48,309 bases of DNA, taken from positions 1 through 48,309 of the forward strand of contig LSSG01000084.1 of assembly GCA_001595915.1 (NCBI GenBank), in the 5' to 3' direction. Shown one piece after another: positions 43,170-48,309 of the stretch. Under the pieces are notes generated by a model. It saw only the letters and a list, made by a program, of their open reading frames with translations, made no database searches and was not told the DNA's origin. The stretch comes from Thermoplasmatales archaeon SG8-52-3 (GTDB lineage: Archaea > Thermoplasmatota > E2 > DHVEG-1). The position numbers were made by a program, and so were the translations under genes. Numbering within the stretch: position 1 is the first letter of the stretch; each line of letters opens with the position of its first letter.

Positions 43170-43490
43170 TTAATCAATTGATTTCTTTATTTCTTCAGCA
43201 ACTTTACTTATCTTATTTAAAGTTGTTTTCAAAAGACTTATTGTTGAATCTACCTTATCTGTAATCACAGCTCCATGAGGCGAGGGTTCAATAAGTCCAT
43301 CTTGTTCAAGTATTCTTAATGAGTATCTTACCATATGTTGAGGATAATCAGTAAGTTCAGCTAATTTAATAATTCCCATTGGTTGATTTTTTTGTAAAGT
43401 TTTTAATACATGAATATGTCTTTTTAGGATATCAAGTTCGGTTTCAATAACACTTGTTAAAACACATCTTTCCTTCTTTTTTTCTACCAT
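43170..43490 (-). CDS. Small winged-HTH regulator
   Basis: This 106-residue protein has an N-terminal helical segment, a winged helix at about 20-75 (ILKRHIHVLKTLQKNQPMGIIKLAELTDYPQHMVRYSLRILEQDGLIEPSPHGAVIT) and a C-terminal helix (STISLLKTTLNKISKVAEEIKK) that probably dimerises. It belongs to the broad archaeal family of small ArsR/MarR-like regulators. It lies directly upstream of tRNA-Phe on the same strand, and may share its transcript. Targets are unknown. Confidence 0.78.
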   Translation of the reverse strand: MVEKKKERCVLTSVIETELDILKRHIHVLKTLQKNQPMGIIKLAELTDYPQHMVRYSLRILEQDGLIEPSPHGAVITDKVDSTISLLKTTLNKISKVAEEIKKSID

Positions 43491-43643
43491 TTTTTTATGC
43501 TCCTAAGTGACTTGTTAACACACATAATCTTTTTCGATTATTTAAAAATCTCTATTAAATCATTTTTTTTAGTTTTAACTGTTTGGTTTTTACCTTACAT
43601 TTTCACACTGTTTATATATTCTCCGGTTATATAGTTAAAACTG

Positions 43644-44921
43644 GTGATTTTAATTAAAAAGATTCAAATATTTTCAATAATTGTTATTTGTTTGATAGTT
43701 ACTTCAGGTATTATTTATACTTTATATTCTTTAAATGAAAACTCAAATATTGAAACTTCAAAATTAATACCATTAGCAGATGATACTAATGCAACAGCAG
43801 AAAGTGTTAGTAAGCTTGCTAATTTACTAAATGATTTTTCATTTGATTTTTTCAGAAAAATTGCTAATGTTGAAGAAGGTAATGTTTTCTTTTCACCTTA
43901 TAGTATTTTTACTGCTCTTTCAATGGCTTATGAGGGGGCTAGAGAAAATACGGCAAATGAAATGGAAAATGTTCTAAAAATCCTACAGAATAATTCTCAA
44001 ACACTTGGTTCTTTTGGTAGGATTTATAATTTACTAAATCAAAATCAAGAAGGATATAAAATTAGTACTGCAAATGCGTTTTGGACTCATGAGGATTATG
44101 AATTCTTAAAAAAATATTTGGATTTACTCAAAAATTTCTATATGGCTGAAGCAAATGAACTTGATTTTTCAGATAATATTGAAGCTGCTGAGATAATAAA
44201 CAGCTGGATTGAAGAGCAAACAAATGATAAAATAAAGGATATGATACAACCAGATATGCTTTCAGATTTAACTAAACTAGTCTTAACAAATGCTATATAT
44301 TTCAAAGGACAATGGGACAGTCCCTTTAATCCTAAATTAACTTATGAAACTGATTTTGAACTAACGACCGGTCAGACTGTTAAAGTAAACATGATGAGTG
44401 ACCCAAAAAATTCAGTTTTTAATTATTCAGAAACAGAATTCTTGCAGATTCTTGAAATGGATTATTATGGAAATGATTTGTCAATGTTAGTTATTCTTCC
44501 AAAAGAAAATAACATTACATATGCCGAGTCTAAAATGAATTTTGAAAACCTTTCAAAATGGAAGAATAATTTATATGAAAAAGATATTAATGTTGAAATT
44601 CCAAAATTTAAATTTGAAAAAAAATATTCACTTGATAATATCCTCCAAGATATGGGTATTGTTGATGCATTCTTGCCCGGTGTGGCTGATTTTTCTGGTA
44701 TGGATGGAACAAAGAATCTTTTTATAAGTAGGGCACTTCATCAGGCTTTTGTTGAGGTAAACGAGGAAGGAACTGAAGCCGCTGCTGCAACAACTATTAT
44801 TATGGAACTTACTGCTGTACCAGATAGTTTTATAGCCAATCATCCATTTATTTTTTTAATACAACACAAAGAAACTGGTGCAATTCTTTTTATGGGAAGA
44901 GTTAACGATCCTTCTTTATAA
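43644..44921 (+). CDS. Secreted or membrane-anchored inhibitory serpin
   Basis: This 425-residue protein starts at GTG with a TATA box (TTTATATA, 43611-43618) 26 bases upstream, so the mRNA is probably leaderless. An N-terminal hydrophobic helix (about 5-30) directs it out of the cell. The serpin body is clear: NVFFSPYSIFTALSMAYEGA, LTNAIYFKGQWDSPF, VNMMSDPKN, and the C-terminal ANHPFIFLIQHKETGAILFMGRV. The reactive-loop hinge at about 374-383 is EEGTEAAAAT, small residues that allow loop insertion, as in inhibitory serpins. Counting from the hinge, P1-P1' falls near LT-AV (Thr-Ala), which would suit elastase- or cysteine-type proteases. It could protect the cell from its own or neighbours' proteases. 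Confidence 0.92.
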   Translation: MILIKKIQIFSIIVICLIVTSGIIYTLYSLNENSNIETSKLIPLADDTNATAESVSKLANLLNDFSFDFFRKIANVEEGNVFFSPYSIFTALSMAYEGARENTANEMENVLKILQNNSQTLGSFGRIYNLLNQNQEGYKISTANAFWTHEDYEFLKKYLDLLKNFYMAEANELDFSDNIEAAEIINSWIEEQTNDKIKDMIQPDMLSDLTKLVLTNAIYFKGQWDSPFNPKLTYETDFELTTGQTVKVNMMSDPKNSVFNYSETEFLQILEMDYYGNDLSMLVILPKENNITYAESKMNFENLSKWKNNLYEKDINVEIPKFKFEKKYSLDNILQDMGIVDAFLPGVADFSGMDGTKNLFISRALHQAFVEVNEEGTEAAAATTIIMELTAVPDSFIANHPFIFLIQHKETGAILFMGRVNDPSL

Positions 44922-44926
44922 AAAGT

Positions 44927-45583
44927 TTAATTTAAATAGTCGTCAAAAACACTCAATATTTTACTTAGATCTTTTTCTTTAAAAACAAAATCAGCAGCTT
45001 TAATTGTACAATCATCTGATGGATTAAATGCAATACTAAGGGCAGTAATTTCAAGCATTGGTATATCAAAACATGAGTTTCCAACTGATGCAACTTGTTC
45101 AAGTGGGATCATCAAATCTTTTAAAAGAGATTTTACTGCCAAATCCTTATACATTAGCTTTACATTTAAAATTCCTTCTCCAGTTAGACGCCCGTTTTCG
45201 TCAATTTTTATACCATTTGATTTTACATAGTCAATTCCAAGATTCTTCGCAATTTTATTTGCTAGTAGATTAAGACCAGCACTCACAATTGCTGTTTTTA
45301 CATTTTTTTGTTTAAGATTTCTAATACATTTATCTGCACCTTTCATAAGTGGTACATCTGATAAAATCTGATTAAGTCTATCTTGGGTAATTAATTTTCC
45401 ATTTTCTTTCCATAAAGACACATCTCTTTTTATAAATTCCATATCATCGATTTTACCCTTTAGATATTCATCAACAGATCGGTTATTTGAAGTATTGAAA
45501 TAATCATGAATATATTTCCATGAGGAAATAATATCAGTCAGTACTCCATCCATATCAAAAATTACAAGTTTTAATTTGTCCAT
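44927..45583 (-). CDS. HAD-family phosphatase, phosphoserine phosphatase-like
   Basis: The ATG at 45583 is preferred because the protein then starts MDKLKLVIFDMDGVLTD, normal for the family; a frame upstream would add 31 residues of poor composition. The 218-residue product has the HAD nucleophile motif DMDGVLTD (D10, D12), SAGLN as motif II, a lysine near NVKLMYK and motif IV VGNSCFDIPML. In motif IV the first Asp of GDxxxD is Asn, a possible loss of metal affinity. Closest look is SerB, but the SerB cap is short. A TATA-like box lies about 25-30 bases before the ATG. It converges on the serpin gene with 5 bases between stops. Confidence 0.78.
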   Translation of the reverse strand: MDKLKLVIFDMDGVLTDIISSWKYIHDYFNTSNNRSVDEYLKGKIDDMEFIKRDVSLWKENGKLITQDRLNQILSDVPLMKGADKCIRNLKQKNVKTAIVSAGLNLLANKIAKNLGIDYVKSNGIKIDENGRLTGEGILNVKLMYKDLAVKSLLKDLMIPLEQVASVGNSCFDIPMLEITALSIAFNPSDDCTIKAADFVFKEKDLSKILSVFDDYLN

Positions 45584-45771
45584 TTTTTTTGGTTTGATAT
45601 AATTATTTTCTCTTGTATTCTTATAGCAGTAAAACGTACAATTATTATTTTTCATTTTGAAATTGGCATTGAGCATCTCCTATAAATGTTTTTACGAGCT
45701 TCTTTTATAAGAAAGATTTTTAAAATAATATATAATATAATAATGTAAAATATTGAAATGGGATTGGTATT

Positions 45772-47205
45772 ATGTTTGAAAATATTCACAAAAAAATTAT
45801 TGCTTTTAGTATTGTAATTATCTTTATTTTTTTAACAATCTCACCAATTATTGATGCAAAAGTTTCAAACAATAAAATAAGTGTTATAGTGTATGGAAAT
45901 GATGATAATGATAATTCAGATTTTGACTTACTTATTATTTGTCCAAAAAAATTTTCATTTGCAATGCAGCCACTTGCTAGACATAAAGAAAAGTATAATA
46001 TTTTAACAAAAATTGTTACGTTAAAAAGTATATATTCTCAACATCCTGAAGGAAGAGATGATGCTGAGAAGATTAAATTATTTATTAAAGATGCTTATGA
46101 CAATTCAAATATCTCCTATGTACTTTTAGTGGGGGGTAAAAAGACTCAATTTAATTCTTGGAATTGCCCAGTTAGATATGTTCAAATGTCAGACTCTGGG
46201 TCTTGGGAATCAGAAATTCTAAGTGATCTATATTTTGCTGATTTATATGATTCTGAGGGTAAATTTTCTAGTTGGGACTCTGATGGTGATGGTCATTATG
46301 GTGAATGGGATCAAGGAGAGCAACCAGAAGATAAATATTTAGACCTATATCCAGAAGTTGCAATAGGTAGACTACCTTGTAGAAACAGACTTGAAGTAAG
46401 AATTATGATTAGAAAGATAATAAAATATGAAAAATCAACATACGGAAAATCATGGTTCTGGGATATTGTAGCAATTGCTGGGGATACATATCCTGAATAT
46501 CAAAATGAAAAATGGGTTGGAAATGAAGGAGAATATTATGCAGATTTAGTACTAGAAAACATGTCTGATTTTAATAATGTTACTTATTATACATCAGACG
46601 GGACACTAAAGGGGTGGTATGACATTTACAAAGCAATAAACAAAGGTTGTGGTTTTTTGTATTTCAATGGTCATGCAAGTCCAAGGACTTGGTCTACACA
46701 TTTTCCGAATAGTAAAAATTGGACAAAGGCATTTTCTGTAAACCATATCCGTTTATTACATAATAGAAATAAACTACCAATCTGTGTAGTTGGAGGTTGT
46801 CATACTAATCAGTTTGATGTTTCCATTTTTAAGGTTTTTAATGGAACTCAAAGATGGCGAGGTGAAGCAACCCCTGAATGTTGGAGCTGGCTTTTAACAA
46901 GAAAGTTTGGAGGTGGTTCTATTGCTACTATTGGATGTACTGCTCTTGGATTTACAAAAGAGGATAAAGAGTCTTTTGATGGTGGTGCATGTATTCTTGA
47001 GGTTCAATTCTTCAAGCAGTATGGACAGGATAATGTGGATATAATTGGTGATGCATGGGCTAATGCTGTAAGTTGGTATATTGACACATATCCGGTTGAT
47101 TGGGATAATCCACATCCAAATGATTCATGGATTGATGTTCAAATCGTCCAGACCTGGAATCTATTTGGTGATCCCTCTTTAAAAATGGGTGGATACTCTA
47201 ATTAA
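45772..47205 (+). CDS. Second secreted gingipain-like cysteine peptidase (C25)
   Basis: This 477-residue protein has a signal helix (about 8-30) and goes directly to the C25 domain (FDLLIICPKKFSFAMQPLARHKEKYNILTKIVTLKSIY). Catalytic His301 is in YFNGHASP and Cys343 in CVVGGCHT. It ends LFGDPSLKMGGYSN, like the 789-residue relative, but has no long propeptide and no beta insert. An Asp-rich segment (SWDSDGDGHYGEWDQGEQPEDKYLD) could bind calcium. It should act outside the cell. The ATG has a TATA-rich stretch 20-40 bases upstream. Confidence 0.9.
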   Translation: MFENIHKKIIAFSIVIIFIFLTISPIIDAKVSNNKISVIVYGNDDNDNSDFDLLIICPKKFSFAMQPLARHKEKYNILTKIVTLKSIYSQHPEGRDDAEKIKLFIKDAYDNSNISYVLLVGGKKTQFNSWNCPVRYVQMSDSGSWESEILSDLYFADLYDSEGKFSSWDSDGDGHYGEWDQGEQPEDKYLDLYPEVAIGRLPCRNRLEVRIMIRKIIKYEKSTYGKSWFWDIVAIAGDTYPEYQNEKWVGNEGEYYADLVLENMSDFNNVTYYTSDGTLKGWYDIYKAINKGCGFLYFNGHASPRTWSTHFPNSKNWTKAFSVNHIRLLHNRNKLPICVVGGCHTNQFDVSIFKVFNGTQRWRGEATPECWSWLLTRKFGGGSIATIGCTALGFTKEDKESFDGGACILEVQFFKQYGQDNVDIIGDAWANAVSWYIDTYPVDWDNPHPNDSWIDVQIVQTWNLFGDPSLKMGGYSN

Positions 47206-47239
47206 ATATTTTTTAAAATGTAACCTAAAATATATTTTT

Positions 47240-47404
47240 TTAGGATCTATTTTTGATCCAATTATAATGCCTTATTTTTTTTGTATTACCAAATCCGCAA
47301 GCCGCACATATTCTCTTTTGAATATGAAATGCATGTTTTCCGCATCTTCTGCAGATGGTATGAGTTCTTTTACCACCTTTTTTAGAAGGTGTTCCTTTTG
47401 TCAT
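47240..47404 (-). CDS. rpl37e: Ribosomal protein eL37 (L37e)
   Basis: This 54-residue gene begins at the ATG 47404 with GAGGTAAT upstream and ends at TAA. The product starts MTKGTPSKKGGKRTHTICRR and has the zinc ribbon C18-x2-C21 ... C34-x2-C37 (RRCGKHAFHIQKRICAACGF), ending in NTKKIRHYNWIKNRS. This matches archaeal L37e. It binds 23S rRNA in the large subunit. It follows lsm by 15 bases; the lsm-rpl37e pair is a well-known archaeal arrangement. Confidence 0.96.
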   Translation of the reverse strand: MTKGTPSKKGGKRTHTICRRCGKHAFHIQKRICAACGFGNTKKIRHYNWIKNRS

Positions 47405-47419
47405 TATTAATTACCTCAA

Positions 47420-47638
47420 TTATGGAGAAACATAGATTATATTGTCTCCTCTAACAATTACAGTGTTATGTTTTCCTATAGATTCACCATTTTCCATTTC
47501 TTCGACATTTTTTAGAACTAGATTCATATGGGGAACATCGTATCCATCAAGTGTTCCATGGTATCCGCGTCCACCACGAAGCTCTACCATTACTCGATTG
47601 GTTAAACTGGCATGTAGTATCTTAAGAGGTTTTTCCAT
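47420..47638 (-). CDS. lsm: Archaeal Sm-like protein (LSm)
   Basis: This 72-residue protein has the full Sm fold: Sm1 VMVELRGGRGYHGTLDGYDVPHMNLVLKN and Sm2 NTVIVRGDNIIYVSP. It forms a heptameric ring that binds U-rich RNA. Length is normal. It is co-transcribed with rpl37e downstream; an AAGGT site lies 8 bases before the ATG. Confidence 0.96.
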   Translation of the reverse strand: MEKPLKILHASLTNRVMVELRGGRGYHGTLDGYDVPHMNLVLKNVEEMENGESIGKHNTVIVRGDNIIYVSP

Positions 47639-47742
47639 GTTGATTACCTTGGGGACACGGAATAGCTATTTTATTTATAAGGATTTGGGCTTCTTTCTTT
47701 TTAAGACAAAGATTAAAAGATATTTAAAAATGTCTTATTTTC

Positions 47743-48240
47743 ATGTTTGTTAAGATTAAGAATAGACACCGTCTTAAATCAAGGGAAATTAGAAATTATC
47801 AAAATGATTTAAAATCTATTTTTGGTGAAATTTTTTTTGATGAAAAATCATCTGTTGAGACTGGAGATTTAAATGGAAGGATTATTATATTTATAGATAG
47901 TGAACCTTGTTTTATGTTTTATAATGATAAAATTGTTTTCACATTGCATGGACTTAATAAATATAAACCTGCAAAGAATTTTGTAGTTGTTGATATGGGT
48001 GCAGTTAAGTTTGTAACAAATGGAGCAGATGTTATGGCACCAGGAATTGTTGATGCTGATAAAGATATTATTGAAGGAAACCAAGTATGGATTTGTGATG
48101 AGAATCATCATAAACCTCTTGCAATTGGAATTGCTCTTGTAAGTGGGAATGACATGATTTCAAAATCAAAAGGTAAGGTTATTAACACAATTCATTATGT
48201 AGGTGATGAACTTTGGAATTATGTCGCCAAAAGTTTATAA
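47743..48240 (+). CDS. PUA-domain RNA-binding protein (MCT-1-like)
   Basis: This 165-residue protein has an N-terminal pre-PUA domain (KIKNRHRLKSREIRNYQNDLKSIFG) and a C-terminal PUA domain (about 78-150: AKNFVVVDMGAVKFVTNGADVMAPGIVDADKDIIEGNQVWICDENHHKPLAIGIALVSGNDMISKSKGKVINTIHYVGD). That is the archaeal MCT-1/DENR-related protein (COG2016), thought to bind RNA or the ribosome. It is divergent from lsm. A further gene starts 49 bases downstream. Confidence 0.9.
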   Translation: MFVKIKNRHRLKSREIRNYQNDLKSIFGEIFFDEKSSVETGDLNGRIIIFIDSEPCFMFYNDKIVFTLHGLNKYKPAKNFVVVDMGAVKFVTNGADVMAPGIVDADKDIIEGNQVWICDENHHKPLAIGIALVSGNDMISKSKGKVINTIHYVGDELWNYVAKSL

Positions 48241-48289
48241 ACACAATTATATTTTAGAATAAGAGGAAAGTCAGGAGTGGAGAATTATT

Positions 48290-48309
48290 ATGGGAATAGT
48301 CGGTAAAAT
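48290..48309 (+). CDS. Start of a further gene, cut by the window edge
   Basis: An ATG with AGGAGTGGA upstream opens the frame MGIVGK, which runs off the window. Six codons are too few to name a product. Confidence 0.5.

Noticed and set aside
42992-43177. 61-codon frame across tRNA-Phe on the minus strand
   Set aside because: It reads through a complete tRNA gene and has no coding features.
48261-48275. AAGAGGAAAGTCAGG resembling the start of RNase P RNA
   Set aside because: The conserved GUCC is not matched, and a ribosome site with an ATG frame follows within 20 bases; the window ends too soon to test it.

Overview
This is a low-GC window from an archaeal chromosome. The archaeal assignment rests on the Sm-like (LSm)–ribosomal L37e pair, a RadA recombinase, an archaetidylinositol-phosphate-synthase-type enzyme, a Trm-G10-type tRNA methyltransferase, a Fap7/AK6-type kinase, TATA boxes sitting about 25-30 bases before start codons (leaderless genes) mixed with genes that have strong GGAGG ribosome sites, and tRNA genes without an encoded CCA. 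Two secreted gingipain-type (C25) cysteine peptidases, a serpin, many secreted Ig-like proteins and a PGF-type C-terminal sorting signal fit an anaerobic sediment lineage near Thermoplasmatota, such as the Marine Benthic Group D / Thermoprofundales group. That lineage call is inference; no rRNA is present to fix it.

Layout. 70-445: tRNA-Val and a small glutaredoxin-like protein. 446-4349: a cysteine-rich HTH regulator divergent from a tight run of redox genes (thioredoxin, TlpA-like lipoprotein, PGF-anchored Ig protein, NapH-like membrane polyferredoxin, double-CxxC membrane protein), closed by a convergent 54-residue cysteine protein. 4466-13778: a CapK-type adenylate-forming enzyme, a B12-binding radical SAM enzyme, a secreted thioredoxin/Ig protein, and an envelope cluster with a COG1340-like coiled coil and two large membrane proteins. 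13820-17888: a CBS protein fused translationally to a KefB-type antiporter, then Trm-G10 and RNase Z. 18025-22676: dCMP deaminase, HTH regulator, M24 peptidase, glyA, AK6 kinase and a CDP-alcohol phosphotransferase. 22677-31546: small secreted proteins, HflX, a lipoprotein, a VOC protein with an alpha-oxoamine synthase, a COG3199-type kinase, small orphans and RadA.

31648-34335 holds the most interesting unit: soluble MtrA, MtrH, a short 'core' MetE with an intact zinc site, and a stand-alone DUF4346-like protein, all touching or overlapping. The order suggests methionine synthesis in which a methyl group passes from a tetrahydropterin to a corrinoid protein and then to homocysteine, with no methane formation needed. 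The second candidate system is the 446-4349 redox cluster, which looks like a membrane electron relay feeding thioredoxin-fold proteins outside the cell.

34332-48309: an OB-fold protein, a 789-residue C25 peptidase, the smc-scpA-scpB condensin operon (overlapping genes, TTG start for scpA), tRNA-Phe with an HTH gene, a serpin, a HAD phosphatase, a second C25 peptidase, the lsm-rpl37e pair, a PUA protein and the first codons of a further gene. Several hairpins between genes look like terminators, and three G-rich or multi-hairpin intergenic elements (22684-22734, 25330-25485, 37739-37811) have no assigned function.
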